DNA of 64,000 nucleotides from an uncultured Verrucomicrobiota bacterium (GTDB taxonomy: Bacteria > Verrucomicrobiota > Kiritimatiellia > CAIVKH01), in contig CALMUP010000009.1 of the NCBI GenBank assembly GCA_937872895.1, positions 62,001-126,000 of the forward strand, in the 5' to 3' direction. A program made the position numbers and the translations under genes. The first letter of the stretch is position 1; each line of letters starts with the position of its first letter. Below are positions 26,901-35,773 of the stretch, piece by piece. The notes below the pieces were generated by a model, which was given only the letters and a program-made list of their open reading frames with translations, was not told the origin of the DNA and ran no database searches.

Positions 26901-29900
26901 AACTACCAGGAAGTCTATGCCGGCTATCTCGAAGGCAACATCTACAAGTACAATATCTACAGCAGCGCCAGCCAGCCCACGGGTGGCCCACCGGTCCAGG
27001 CATCGTCAGCGGTTTGGAACCCGAATCCCGCCGTCCGTGGCCAGGCGTTGACCATCACCTATTCGCCGAAGGACGGTCCGCTAAAGAACGTCTCACCGGT
27101 CGTGCTGCACGTCGGCCACAGCAAGAAGACCCTCGGCGAATGGCAGCAGGTGTACCAGACGAACATGACCGCCTCCTCGACCAACTGGGTCGTGACGATC
27201 ACCGTCCCGACCAACGCGAGCTCGGTGGATTTCGTGTTCCGCGATGTCGCCGGCACCAGCTGGGACAACAACAACGGTGCCGACTGGCAGGCAAATGTCC
27301 AGGGTGTGACGAACTTCAACTTCCAGATCGACGGCACGCTCGACAGCCCGAACTACCTCGTCCACGGCAACAACATGTACATCTGGGCTGCGGTCAACGG
27401 GACCCGCCTGTATGTCTCGACCTGGGCGGTGAGCGAACAACCGGGCGGCAATGACCACTTCATCTTCGTGACCGACCAGCTCGGCGATGCGAAGACCACC
27501 CTGCCGGGCTGGCAGAAGCAGGGCCTGGCCTTCTTCGACAGCGCCACCAAGCCGATTCTCGCTGCCGAAGGCGAAAACAACTGGGAAGCCTGGTTGAATG
27601 TTACCGGCAGCGCGGCCAACAATCCTGCGCCCGCCGGCAATCGCCTCGAAGGCGAAATCGACCTGATCGATGCCTTCGGCTACATCCCCGAGGCCGTGTA
27701 CATCGCTTCCGCCGCCTTTGGCACCGCCAACAACGGTGCGCTGCTCTCGCAGGGCCCTGACGTCTGGAACGTCGACAACAACCTTGACGTCATGGAGTTC
27801 CAGCGTGTTCCGATCGCCAGCATCCGCGATGAGAACCTTGACGGCCACTGGGACCAGGGCAGTCCGCGCATGTGGACTGTGGTGAACGGGAATACCAACG
27901 ACGCGAACTACGGCCTCCGCCGCTTCTTCCTGAACGAAGTCGCCGGTGACCAGCGTTCCATCACCGTCATCCTCGAGCCGAATGTCGGCGCGGGCAACAC
28001 CGTCAGCAGCGTTGAGCTGTTCTCGAACCTGAACCGCCGCGACTTTGCCGTGCTGCCGGGCGATGAGGACTGGGACCTGATTACCCCGTCGTCAGCCTCC
28101 AGCTATTACCGCGCCTATCCGATGACCGATATCGGCGGTGGCCGCTTCAGCGTGACCATTCCGGTCAACCGCACCGGTGCCTATCGCATCAACGCGCGCT
28201 ACAAGGTGAACGGTGGTCCGTATGTGTACTATACCGATAACGGCATGCGCCGCGATTGTGCCGTGGTCGTCTCGCCCCAGAAGGCCCGCGAGAACACGAT
28301 ATACGAGTTGAACCCGTTGTACGCGGAGGCCATCAACGACACCTTCACGGGTCGTTCGACCTTCAAGGACATGTACCTGGTCAACTCGAACCGCCCGGAC
28401 GTGATCAACACCACGTACTTCAACAACCTCGGCATGAACATGCTGTGGCTGCAACCGATCCATCCGATCGGTTCCGACCAGCGCGAGACCGACCCGAGCA
28501 CCGGGCTTCCTTATGAGCCGGGCAGCCCGTATGCGGTGCGCAATTACTGGAAGGTGAACAGTGTGCTGGGTGACCCGTCCTCCGACGAAAACGCGATGCT
28601 GGAGTTCAACAACTTCGTCCAGGCGATGGACAACGCCGGGGTGGGGGTCATGCTTGACGGCACTTTCAACCACAGCGCATGGGATTGTGAAATCGGCCAG
28701 GTTGCGGTGGACATGTTCGCCTGGGCGACGAATGCCTCCGACCTGATCCGCGTGGTCCGCCCGCAGTGGTACTCGAAGAAGGGCAACTACGACGAACAGG
28801 CCAGCTACTACATCAGCGGTCAGAACAACGATGTCGCGGTCGCGCCCGACCGCATTGACTTCGGCAAGTGGTCCGACGCCGCCGACTTCCACTTCGGCGT
28901 GTACGACGCCCTCGTGGCCAAGGCCCCGGCGAATACCAACAACGCCTGGGAAAGCCGCTGGTACAACACCTACTTGCTCGAGGAGGACCGCCTCCAGCCG
29001 CTCAATGTTTACGCCCGCGAGCTCTGGCAGTACTTCGCGTACTACCCGATCTACTGGCTCGAGCAGTCCGGCCACCCCGTCGGCACGCCGAAGAACCAGT
29101 CGCACAAGGGCATCGACGGCCTGCGCTGCGACTTTGCCCAGGGCCTCCCGAACCAGTTCTGGGAATACACCATCAACAAGACCCGCAGCCTGAAGTGGGA
29201 CTTCGTGTTCATGGCAGAGTCGCTGGACGGCTTCCGCGAGATCAACGGAAACAAGCGCCACGGCGTCGGTTACCGTTCCGCGCGCCACTTCGACATCCTG
29301 AACGAGAACATCGTGTTCTTCTGGCGCGACAACTTCTTCAACTACTTCAACTACGCCGGGGCCAACCCGAAGACGTTCCCGATCTTCCAGCAACTGGATG
29401 ACCGTCGCAACGCCTTCGACCTCTCGCCGCTGCTGTTGAACCTGACCTCGCATGACGAGATCATGCCGCACGACAACCAGTGGCGCGTGGCCTACGCCTA
29501 CGCCACCGTCTCGGCCTTCGACGGCGCCCCGATGCTGTTCAACGGCCAGGAAGCCGGCCTGCAGAACAATGCCAACACCTACACCAACCGGGGCATTGAT
29601 CCGGGCAACAACTTCGGTCGCTACGAGCTGAACTTCTCGAAGTCGATCCCGCACTTCAAGCGGTACAACCACATGACCAATGTGTGGAACAACATCGCCA
29701 GCGGGTTCGCCGCGAACGGCTCCGACTGGGCCAACGGCCTGAACGCGTTCTACGGCCGCATCGGCAAGGCCCGCCTGGCTTCGCCCGCGCTGCGCAGCCC
29801 GGAGAACTACTTCCTCGCCGGCACCAACGGCTGGAACCCCGACATGATCGGCGTGGCGAAGTTCGAGGCCGCTGGCGTCAGCGCCGCCTCGCAGGACGTG

Positions 29901-30593
29901 GTCTTCGTGTTCGTGAACAACAACATCGAGGGCAGCACCAACCGGTTCGACCGCTACAACCTGAACGTCGAGGTCAGCCCCGGCGTGAACTGGTTCGGCC
30001 TGCGCCCCGGCCACAACTACAACATCGTCGACCTCGTTTCACCGAATCCGACCCAGCAGCTCTGGGGTACCGACAAGTCGTTCAACGAACTGACCACCAC
30101 CGGCCTCGTGGTTATCCTGAACGGCAATCCGTTCGCCGGCCAGCAGGCCCAGTACCTGAAACTGATCGACAAGACCGACACCTCGGGCAAGACGCTCAGC
30201 AACTGGGATGCCGACGGCGACGGACTGCCGGACGCCTGGGAGGCGGCCAATGGCCTGAACCCCAACAGCGCGGCCGGGGTGAACGGCGGCTCGGGTGATC
30301 TCGACGGCGACGGCATGACCAACTACGAGGAATTCCTCGCCGGCACCAACCCGAACAACGCCAACTCGCGCCTCGAGATCACCTCGATGGATAGCGGCGT
30401 CGGCGGCGCGGAAGTCTCGTGGCAGGCCGTGCAGGAACGCAACTACCGCGTCCAGACCTCGCCGGAGCTCGGGACCAGTGCCACCTGGCAGAACGTTGGT
30501 CCGCTGCGCACCGCACTCTCGACCACCGAAGAGGCGGGCGGCATGACCATGAACGAGACCTCGAAGTTCATCCGCGTCATCCTGCAGCCCTAG
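23973..30593 (+). CDS. Giant secreted protein with two complete GH13 alpha-amylase domains
   Basis: ATG 23973 starts a signal peptide (VIWLGLAGSLGLAVPGARA). The 2206-residue product has two GH13 catalytic barrels. Domain 1 (about 30-540): region I DVLMNH (D121), nucleophile D263 in RLDAAKH, acid/base E319 in FGE, and D389 in GHDE. Domain 2 (about 1430-2030): DGTFNH (D1562), nucleophile D1720 in LRCDFAQ, E1749 in MAES, and D1828 in SHDE. Between them lie about 900 residues of beta-rich, Ig- or CBM-like modules and a calcium-type segment (DSDGDAIPDN). The C-terminus has DADGDGLPDAWE and DLDGDGMTNYEE repeats, thrombospondin-3/dockerin-like calcium loops, and a final beta domain. It should hydrolyse starch-like alpha-glucans outside the cytoplasm. 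It has its own promoter and terminator. Confidence 0.9.
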   Translation: MFNKVKRGVIWLGLAGSLGLAVPGARAEVMMQWFETEWEEIYRRLPEVGEFWYDSIWIPSPSKGPTGKGTKWGNVGYNLYDRFDLGQIPQRGSYATRYGDLGQLRQLVRNAHQIDVKMVPDVLMNHNGNGPDFRYYPGMAPEDFHVQFSQGHANTLNYRRGPRMDQWSPGNGYGGTLWQELVTLIDIRTEDSPRNGDPKRFTGGNNTPGWNFVDGTSFLRHRGQYDKYPYYPGGYTNENAARYLDRWITWLGNTIEFDGLRLDAAKHVDYEFFGWPGNGWLHEAQYNFDQRYGRDGTDDVKDTLFGNYVIRDDLLIFGEILSYQSELNYWYGNLSLGTAGNTRNPMRFIDYPLKQKLYDAFSNGNLGGLVMGGGGLPPEQGITYAWGHDEAGPGKINLAYAYIIGHIGYPMVYFTGNNITWADNNVRTWMRPGYDSQALGDQFNDIRNMVFVHQNFARGREWDRWGENDFFAFERFDDANNNNNPDAGEGLLLVVLNDSGSDQTRNGISVSFPVGTVLKDYTGRGADITVYNSGGPKVNVTVPGNNGQGWAYYAPKVAEGGNVNFRDNGNPAGTMTWVVPGGIHAPAKTRQVTRIRSTNVTIDVNFRPDGGTVDSAMIKWGRGFSRLTATNFFSAGNDLVSGRYESMNQVNATNWTMSFSINSTNVPEGLNVVKARVFNQGSGVPARFNTFTKVIYVDTRGPDLTFSIPDGGTIRGDQVLAIENPDYTAYGVSVAINGGSPQTAYEVIKGSWKYNLAGLPAGTHTMQVVATEADWAQPTRQVINTSIYNRTFTVLANTQTATFNHSEGQEIQLPFFKTTAQVSGSPSSVRLFWNGYELPWNAGTYTNVFNGEVIYRDASGAETSRLWGAFVNGPSFFEIVRVDAGVTNRITRRVNLNLYGINAIDSDGDAIPDNVEMPFIDSQGAPGADAPWPGDTNKDFIPNFGETWTRLNPYNHSTFYSGQWDDNNDFDNDGFNNYQEVYAGYLEGNIYKYNIYSSASQPTGGPPVQASSAVWNPNPAVRGQALTITYSPKDGPLKNVSPVVLHVGHSKKTLGEWQQVYQTNMTASSTNWVVTITVPTNASSVDFVFRDVAGTSWDNNNGADWQANVQGVTNFNFQIDGTLDSPNYLVHGNNMYIWAAVNGTRLYVSTWAVSEQPGGNDHFIFVTDQLGDAKTTLPGWQKQGLAFFDSATKPILAAEGENNWEAWLNVTGSAANNPAPAGNRLEGEIDLIDAFGYIPEAVYIASAAFGTANNGALLSQGPDVWNVDNNLDVMEFQRVPIASIRDENLDGHWDQGSPRMWTVVNGNTNDANYGLRRFFLNEVAGDQRSITVILEPNVGAGNTVSSVELFSNLNRRDFAVLPGDEDWDLITPSSASSYYRAYPMTDIGGGRFSVTIPVNRTGAYRINARYKVNGGPYVYYTDNGMRRDCAVVVSPQKARENTIYELNPLYAEAINDTFTGRSTFKDMYLVNSNRPDVINTTYFNNLGMNMLWLQPIHPIGSDQRETDPSTGLPYEPGSPYAVRNYWKVNSVLGDPSSDENAMLEFNNFVQAMDNAGVGVMLDGTFNHSAWDCEIGQVAVDMFAWATNASDLIRVVRPQWYSKKGNYDEQASYYISGQNNDVAVAPDRIDFGKWSDAADFHFGVYDALVAKAPANTNNAWESRWYNTYLLEEDRLQPLNVYARELWQYFAYYPIYWLEQSGHPVGTPKNQSHKGIDGLRCDFAQGLPNQFWEYTINKTRSLKWDFVFMAESLDGFREINGNKRHGVGYRSARHFDILNENIVFFWRDNFFNYFNYAGANPKTFPIFQQLDDRRNAFDLSPLLLNLTSHDEIMPHDNQWRVAYAYATVSAFDGAPMLFNGQEAGLQNNANTYTNRGIDPGNNFGRYELNFSKSIPHFKRYNHMTNVWNNIASGFAANGSDWANGLNAFYGRIGKARLASPALRSPENYFLAGTNGWNPDMIGVAKFEAAGVSAASQDVVFVFVNNNIEGSTNRFDRYNLNVEVSPGVNWFGLRPGHNYNIVDLVSPNPTQQLWGTDKSFNELTTTGLVVILNGNPFAGQQAQYLKLIDKTDTSGKTLSNWDADGDGLPDAWEAANGLNPNSAAGVNGGSGDLDGDGMTNYEEFLAGTNPNNANSRLEITSMDSGVGGAEVSWQAVQERNYRVQTSPELGTSATWQNVGPLRTALSTTEEAGGMTMNETSKFIRVILQP

Positions 30594-30623
30594 ACAGCGC
30601 CGCACGCCACCGTGCAGAAGACC

Positions 30624-30663
30624 CGTGGGGATCGGCTGACCAGCCGGTCCCCACGTTCTTTTT
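30624..30663 (+). terminator. Rho-independent terminator after the amylase gene
   Basis: A 15-base stem (CGTGGGGATCGGCTG pairing with CAGCCGGTCCCCACG, one G-T pair) with a tiny loop is followed by TTCTTTTT. It lies 30 bases after the amylase stop. Confidence 0.85.
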
Positions 30664-30770
30664 CCCGCCAACGGAGATCGACCCGCCGCGCCGCTATGGT
30701 ATCCTGTTCCCGGCCAAGCCGATGCCAACGCACGCGAAGGTTCAGGCGTCAACCATGGGAGATGGCGGTC

Positions 30771-31322
30771 ATGAGGAAGTGTCCGGTATGCGGGGAGGCG
30801 ATGGAGAACATCGACTACGAAGGATTCCGTGTGCGGTACTGCCACGCCTGCGGCGGCCACCTCATACCAGCCGCGCGGCTCAAGGCCATCCAGCAACGCG
30901 ATTCCATCCCGCGCGCCAAGCTCCAGGAGGAGGTCCGTGCCCGGTTCACCGCCAGTACGACCGAGCCGGTGCGGTGTCCACGCTGCCGCATGACCATGCG
31001 GAAGCAGGATGTGCGTCTTCCCGTGGTGCAGGTCCAGACCGATGTCTGTGCTCCGTGTGGATTGATCTGGCTGGACGCCGGGGAACTGGCCTTGCTCCAA
31101 CTGGCCCATGAAGCCACCGCGACCTTCGCGGATCGCCGCGCACTGCAGCAGCGCGCCCTCGAGCTTGAGACTTCACCCGAGCGCAAGGCGCAGTTCCTGG
31201 AGGACCTTTCCCGGTTGCCCGACACCCCGCGCACCGACCTGGAACCGAAGTATGCGGCGGGAGGTTCCATTCTCGCCGATATCCTGGTGGAAGCCCTGTG
31301 CTTCCTGCTACGCAAGCGGTAG
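30771..31322 (+). CDS. Double zinc-ribbon (TFIIB-type) protein
   Basis: ATG 30771 gives 183 residues; the upstream in-frame extension crosses the terminator and was rejected. Two zinc ribbons are visible: C4/C7 with C24/C27, and C69/C72 with C93/C96, each a pair of CxxC knuckles in the CPxC...CxxCGG(x)xLD(A)GEL pattern of the zf-TFIIB family. The second ribbon runs into GLIWLDAGELALLQ. The remaining 75 residues are helical and end with a hydrophobic, basic tail (ILVEALCFLLRKR). The role of such proteins in bacteria is not well defined, though many sit next to membrane proteases. Here it stands alone between the amylase and a histidine kinase. Confidence 0.8.
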   Translation: MRKCPVCGEAMENIDYEGFRVRYCHACGGHLIPAARLKAIQQRDSIPRAKLQEEVRARFTASTTEPVRCPRCRMTMRKQDVRLPVVQVQTDVCAPCGLIWLDAGELALLQLAHEATATFADRRALQQRALELETSPERKAQFLEDLSRLPDTPRTDLEPKYAAGGSILADILVEALCFLLRKR

Positions 31323-31444
31323 TCCCCCTCCGGGTCGAGGGAACGGTGCGTGTTCCGCGGCTCGCCGCGTTGGCTTTTCCGCTACATGTATTCGGGTAGT
31401 TTCCCCGCTTGCAGGTCCGATTCTTCCGGCGGCAAACTCTCCGT

Positions 31445-32836
31445 ATGAAGCATGCGTTTCCACGCGACGACTTCAAGCCGGAGGCGGATCGGTTGAAATC
31501 GCTGGTGACCATGGCCGACCAACTGGCCGAGGGGCGTTACGATGTACGGGTCCCGGCCGGCGGGGTTGGCGATGACATCGACCGGTTGGCTGGATCGATG
31601 GACCGGCTGGCTCGGGCGGTGGACCAGCGGTTCGAGGAGATGCAGCGACTTGCCCAGTTGACCGAGCAGATCAATGCCGGCCTGTTGCTCGACGAGGTGC
31701 TCGATTACGTGTACGAGCAGTTCCGCACAGTCATTCCCTACAACCGCATCGGATTTTCGTTGCTTGAGGATCGCAACCGGGTATTGCGGGCACGCTGGGC
31801 TCGGACGGATGCACCCCGCGTGTACATCAAGCGTGGCTATTCGGCATCGATGGCCGGGAGCAGCCTGCAGCGCGTGCTCGACACCGGGGAGCCTCGCATT
31901 CTTAACGATCTCGAGGACTACCTGCGCAAGCATCCGTCTTCCGACTCGACCAGGTTGATTGTCGAGGAGGGCATGCGGTCGAGCCTGACCTGCCCGTTGA
32001 TCGCGATGAAGAAGCCGGTCGGGTTCATGTTTTTCTCGAGCATACAAGTCGGCACCTACCGGGATGTGCATGTCGATTTCTTCCAGCGCATCGCGCGGCA
32101 GTTGTCGGTCATCCTCGAGAAGAGCCGGTTGTACCAGGAACTGCTCGAGCTCAACGAGCTCAAGAACCGGTTCCTCGGCATGGCTGCGCACGACTTGCCG
32201 AATCCGTTGGCGGTGATCAGCGGGTACCAGCAGTTGCTGATGGACGAGGCTGCCGGCGGGTTGAGCGCGGAGCAGCGGGCCTCGCTGGGGATCATCGGCC
32301 AGGCCACGCGCGACATGCTCAACATGGTGGACACGCTGCTGGACGTATCGGCGATCGAGGCGGGGCGGCTGGTCATCAAGGCCGAGGTGGTCAACCTGCG
32401 CAGCTTCCTGGAGCAGCGGCGGATCAACGGGATGTTGCTGTCGAATCGCAAGCACATCGATTTCACCGTGGCCGGGCCGGACGGGGTGTCGGTGTGGAGG
32501 TTCGATCCCTATCGCATCAGCCAGGTCATCGAGAACTTGTTGTCCAATGCCTTCAAGTTCTCCATGCCGGGAACGGCGGTGGAGCTGGCGGTGCGGGGCG
32601 GTCCGGAGTTCCTCGAACTCGTGGTCACGGATCACGGTCCGGGCATTCCCGATGCCGAGATGGATCGGGTGTTCTGTGCGTACTGCACGACCAGCGTCAA
32701 GCCGACCGGAGGCGAGTCCAGCACCGGGCTCGGCTTGGCGATCTGCCGCCGCATCGTCGAAGCGCATGGCGGGACGATCAGTGTACGCAGCAAGGTGGGT
32801 GAGGGGTCGGTCTTCACGGTGCTGCTGCCGCCGTGA
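31445..32836 (+). CDS. Cytoplasmic GAF-domain sensor histidine kinase
   Basis: ATG 31445 gives 463 residues; a TTG at 31409 would add 12. The N-terminus resembles a HAMP linker without membrane segments (MADQLAEGRYDVRVP...DDIDRLAGSMDRLA). A GAF domain follows (about 75-225, VLDYVYEQFRTVIPYNRIGFSLL). HisKA has H249 in the box FLGMAAHDLPNPLAVI, where proline replaces the common arginine. The HATPase shows NLLSNAFKFS, VTDHGPGIPDAEMD and STGLGLAICRRIVEAHGG. It lacks a receiver, so it needs a separate response regulator. The adjacent convergent gene is a hybrid kinase, not a classical regulator. The signal is unknown. Confidence 0.88.
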   Translation: MKHAFPRDDFKPEADRLKSLVTMADQLAEGRYDVRVPAGGVGDDIDRLAGSMDRLARAVDQRFEEMQRLAQLTEQINAGLLLDEVLDYVYEQFRTVIPYNRIGFSLLEDRNRVLRARWARTDAPRVYIKRGYSASMAGSSLQRVLDTGEPRILNDLEDYLRKHPSSDSTRLIVEEGMRSSLTCPLIAMKKPVGFMFFSSIQVGTYRDVHVDFFQRIARQLSVILEKSRLYQELLELNELKNRFLGMAAHDLPNPLAVISGYQQLLMDEAAGGLSAEQRASLGIIGQATRDMLNMVDTLLDVSAIEAGRLVIKAEVVNLRSFLEQRRINGMLLSNRKHIDFTVAGPDGVSVWRFDPYRISQVIENLLSNAFKFSMPGTAVELAVRGGPEFLELVVTDHGPGIPDAEMDRVFCAYCTTSVKPTGGESSTGLGLAICRRIVEAHGGTISVRSKVGEGSVFTVLLPP

Positions 32837-32881
32837 GCCGCGTTCCGCTGACTGGTTGGCGTGGTGCGGGATGCGGCATGA

Positions 32882-34726
32882 TCAGCAACCGGTGATCGGT
32901 TGGGCATGGTCGAGCACCTCGCGCACTTTGCGGCAAAGCGCGGACGGGGTAAGCGGTTTCTGGAGGAAGGCCATGCCTTCCTGCACGCCGTGGCGCAGGA
33001 TCGCATCATCGGTGTATCCGGACATGAACAGGATCCTGATATCCGGGCGGGCCAGGCGGACTTGCTCGACCAGCTCGCAGCCGCTCATGTTCGGCATGAC
33101 GACATCACTGAGAACCAGGTGAATCGGACCTCGGAAGGACTCGGCGTGCCTCAACGCGGACTCGCCATCGCCATACGCAAGTACGGTATAGCCGACCGAC
33201 TCCAGGGCCAGGCGCGCGGTTTCGCGGACAATGGCTTCGTCATCGATCAGCAGGATTGTTTCGGTTCCGGTTGGCATGGCGACGATGGTCGTCGCGCCCG
33301 GGTGCGTGGAGGCCGGTTCGGTGTGGCGGGGCAGGTAGATCTTGAATGACGTCCCGTGGTCGGGTTCGCTGTACACCTCGATGCTGCCGCCGGATTGCTT
33401 GATGATGCCATGGACGACGGCCAGGCCAAGGCCCGTGCCCTTGCCGGCTTCCTTGGTGGTGAAGAAGGGCTCGAAGATTTTTGCCCTGGTCGCCGCATCC
33501 ATGCCGCAGCCGGTATCGCTGACCGCCATCAGGATGAATGGCCCCGGCTGGACCTCGGGATGGGTGTTCACATAGGCCTGGTCCAGGATGACATTGCGGG
33601 TCTCGATGGTGATATAGCCGCCGGTCGGCATGGCATCACGGGCATTGACGACGAGGTTCAGGAGCACCTGTTCAATCTGGCCGGCGTCTGCCTTGACGCA
33701 CCCGAGAGCCGGATCGCAGCATGTTTGCAGCTTGATTTCCGCGCCGATCAACCGGCGCAGCATTTTCTCGAGTTCACCTACCAGGTCGTTCAGGTTCAGC
33801 GGCACCGGCTGGAGGATCTGTTTGCGGCTGAAGGCGAGCAGTTGGCGGGTCAGGGTGGCGGCCCGTTCACCGGCTCGCCGGATCTCGCGGAGCAGTTCGG
33901 GGTGCTCGTCAACCGGCACCATGTGGTACAGCATCATCTCGGCAAATCCATTGATTCCGGTCAGCAGGTTGTTGAAGTCGTGTGCGATGCCACCGGCCAG
34001 TTGGCCGAACGCCTCCATCTTCTGGGCCTGACGGAGTTGTTCCTCCAGTTGGCGACCCTGCGCGATTTCCGAGGAAAGCACGTCATTGGTGCGCGCGAGT
34101 TCCAGGGTACGTTCGTAAACGCGGTCCTCGAGTTGCTGTTTGGCCTGGCGCAACTGGCGGTTTGCCTCCTGCAATTCCTGTGCCCTGGCGAAGATCTCCG
34201 CCTCCATGTGGGCTGTCCGGGTGCGAAGTTGCTCGGTCTCGCGATCCTGTTCGGTACCTCGTTGCTTGAGCCGGACAAACGTCGTGACATCCTCCACGCG
34301 GTGGATGATCCAGGCTACCTCGCCGTTCGGGTTGAAGACGGGGTGATTCACCGGGCTCCAGTAACGTTCCTCGAAACCGCCGCCTTCGGAAGCGGGGCGG
34401 CGGATGTCGTATTTCTGCACGGCCATGGCATCCGGGGCGCGGAGGTGAACCACCCGCGCGAGGGAATCACGCAGGTTGCGCTCACCGGTGGCCTCCGGAT
34501 CGTCGGGATTGTCCGGGAACACGTCGAAGATGGTGCGACCCAGGATCAGTTCCCGCCGGGTCATGGTGGCGTGGAGGTAGGCGTCGCTTACGGCGACGAT
34601 GATCAGGGCCGGGTCCAGGATCAGGTAGAGCCCCGGCAGCGACTCGAACAGCACCCGGAAATCGAGTGGGTCAGGTGAACCGGAAGCATCCGGACCGGGT
34701 GTTGACCGGGAGGGGTCGGGCTTCAT
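32882..34726 (-). CDS. PAS hybrid sensor histidine kinase with receiver domain
   Basis: The 614-residue protein starts at ATG 34726 behind GGGGAC; 11 more residues are possible upstream. It has a PAS domain (about 25-150, FESLPGLYLILDPALIIVAVSDAYLHAT), a long coiled coil (about 160-235), HisKA with H249 in [16 protein letters not shown], a HATPase (NLVVNARDAMPTGG, GTGLGLAVVHG) and a receiver with D541 in HLVLSDVVMP and the lysine in FLQKPLTP. No membrane span is visible. It converges on the GAF kinase gene with 45 bases between them. Cross-talk between the two is possible but not shown. Confidence 0.9.
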   Translation of the reverse strand: MKPDPSRSTPGPDASGSPDPLDFRVLFESLPGLYLILDPALIIVAVSDAYLHATMTRRELILGRTIFDVFPDNPDDPEATGERNLRDSLARVVHLRAPDAMAVQKYDIRRPASEGGGFEERYWSPVNHPVFNPNGEVAWIIHRVEDVTTFVRLKQRGTEQDRETEQLRTRTAHMEAEIFARAQELQEANRQLRQAKQQLEDRVYERTLELARTNDVLSSEIAQGRQLEEQLRQAQKMEAFGQLAGGIAHDFNNLLTGINGFAEMMLYHMVPVDEHPELLREIRRAGERAATLTRQLLAFSRKQILQPVPLNLNDLVGELEKMLRRLIGAEIKLQTCCDPALGCVKADAGQIEQVLLNLVVNARDAMPTGGYITIETRNVILDQAYVNTHPEVQPGPFILMAVSDTGCGMDAATRAKIFEPFFTTKEAGKGTGLGLAVVHGIIKQSGGSIEVYSEPDHGTSFKIYLPRHTEPASTHPGATTIVAMPTGTETILLIDDEAIVRETARLALESVGYTVLAYGDGESALRHAESFRGPIHLVLSDVVMPNMSGCELVEQVRLARPDIRILFMSGYTDDAILRHGVQEGMAFLQKPLTPSALCRKVREVLDHAQPITGC

Positions 34727-35164
34727 GGCGTCCCCGGTCCTTGGTATAGCTCGAAACACGCATGGCGTGCTTGTTCAATGCGGCAAGTGGCCGGACCATC
34801 CTGTAGGCGCATCCCGCGCTCCTCCCATGCTGCTGGTTCCCGTACTCCGCCGTATCCGTGCCAATCCATGGTCGCCGAGCGGCGGATGCCTCACTCCTCA
34901 CTTACAGGAGCATCCTAGCATTGTTCGTGGACGAAGGCGAGTCTTGAATCGGCCATGCGCGCATCGCGCGGCGGCAGCATCAAGCAGGTGTCCAGCGTTT
35001 GTACGGCGCGGGGATTTGTCATTCCAGTCACTGGAACGTGATTGTGGCCCCGGCGTCTGAAGTCGGCCGGGCGCCAAGCCCGCGTGGCCGGGAACCCTTA
35101 GTCGGCCAGCATATTCCGTCAATTTGCTCGACGCGGTATACGGGTTCGGGAGATAACCGGCGGC
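34727..35164. other. 438-bp gene-free region
   Basis: The stretch lies between divergent genes (hybrid kinase and NTF2-like protein). A reading frame of 111 codons crosses it, but it has no ribosome-binding site, no recognisable motif and normal intergenic surroundings. A small hairpin (CTCCT...AGGAG) occurs near 34890-34910. I see no RNA gene, operator or repeat with certainty; it probably holds the two promoters. Confidence 0.4.
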
Positions 35165-35653
35165 ATGCTCAGTCGATGGTACAAGGGTTGGTTGCTGGCG
35201 CTGGTGGTCGCGCCGGTGTTTGCGTTCCCGGTGGTCGCCCAGGAGATCCGGCGGGCCGAGGTCAATGTGTTCCTCGGCCAGTGGATCGAGGCCTTGCGGG
35301 CCTTTGACTTCAACCGGCTCACTGCGCTGATCGCCGAGGACGCGCAGATCTCGCTGACCCATCCGGTGTCGCGCGAGGTGCAGCCCTTCACCCGCGAGGC
35401 GTATATCGATGCGCTGCGGCCATTGCAGGGAACCTACACGGCGGTTGACTTCGTGGTGGATGACCAGCTGGTGCGGATCGACGGTGACCTCGCCGTGGTG
35501 CGATTGCGTGGTCGCCAGATCGTCACCCAGCTCCACCGCACCACCGAACGTGGCAGCACCTCGCGCTTCATCCTGCGGCGCTCCGGCGAGCACCTGCTCA
35601 TCCAGCAGGCGGTGATCGTGCCCGACGACTGGGCCGATTACCGGCAGCCCTGA
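35165..35653 (+). CDS. Secreted NTF2/SnoaL-like protein
   Basis: The 162-residue protein has a signal peptide (WLLALVVAPVFAFPVVAQ). The mature part begins with a helix, EVNVFLGQWIEALRAFDFNRLTALIAEDAQISL, the classical start of the NTF2-like/DUF4440 cone fold. Beta strands follow (FVVDDQLVRIDGDLAVVRLRGRQIV, STSRFILRRSGEHLLIQQAVIV). The fold serves as a small-molecule pocket or as an enzyme scaffold in many unrelated proteins. No catalytic set is recognised. It lies 120 bases upstream of pckA in the same direction, with no clear functional link. Confidence 0.75.
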   Translation: MLSRWYKGWLLALVVAPVFAFPVVAQEIRRAEVNVFLGQWIEALRAFDFNRLTALIAEDAQISLTHPVSREVQPFTREAYIDALRPLQGTYTAVDFVVDDQLVRIDGDLAVVRLRGRQIVTQLHRTTERGSTSRFILRRSGEHLLIQQAVIVPDDWADYRQP

Positions 35654-35700
35654 TTCACTCCTTCGTGGAGTTTCCGCGCAACCCCTTCCCGCATTTTGAT

Positions 35701-35729
35701 TTGCCAAAAACCGGATCGGGGAGTAAGAC
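35701..35729 (+). promoter_or_regulatory. Possible pckA promoter
   Basis: TTGCCA (35701-35706) and TAAGAC (35724-35729) are 17 bases apart, with ATG 35774 about 38 bases after the predicted start. The -10 box matches consensus at only three positions, so this is tentative. Confidence 0.3.
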
Positions 35730-35773
35730 CTACCGGAAGCAGGTCGCGGTACACCACACGCTGGGGGCAGGCA

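Noticed and set aside
28092-30014. Long antisense reading frames (also 464-2050, 53387-55294, 55469-59278, 59558-62827 on the minus strand)
   Set aside because: They mirror strongly biased, high-GC coding sequences on the plus strand, have no ribosome-binding sites or recognisable domains, and show low-complexity compositions. They are shadows of real genes.
34725-35060. 111-codon open frame in the gap before the NTF2-like gene
   Set aside because: No ribosome-binding site, no motif, and Arg/Pro-rich random composition; it overlaps the probable promoter region.
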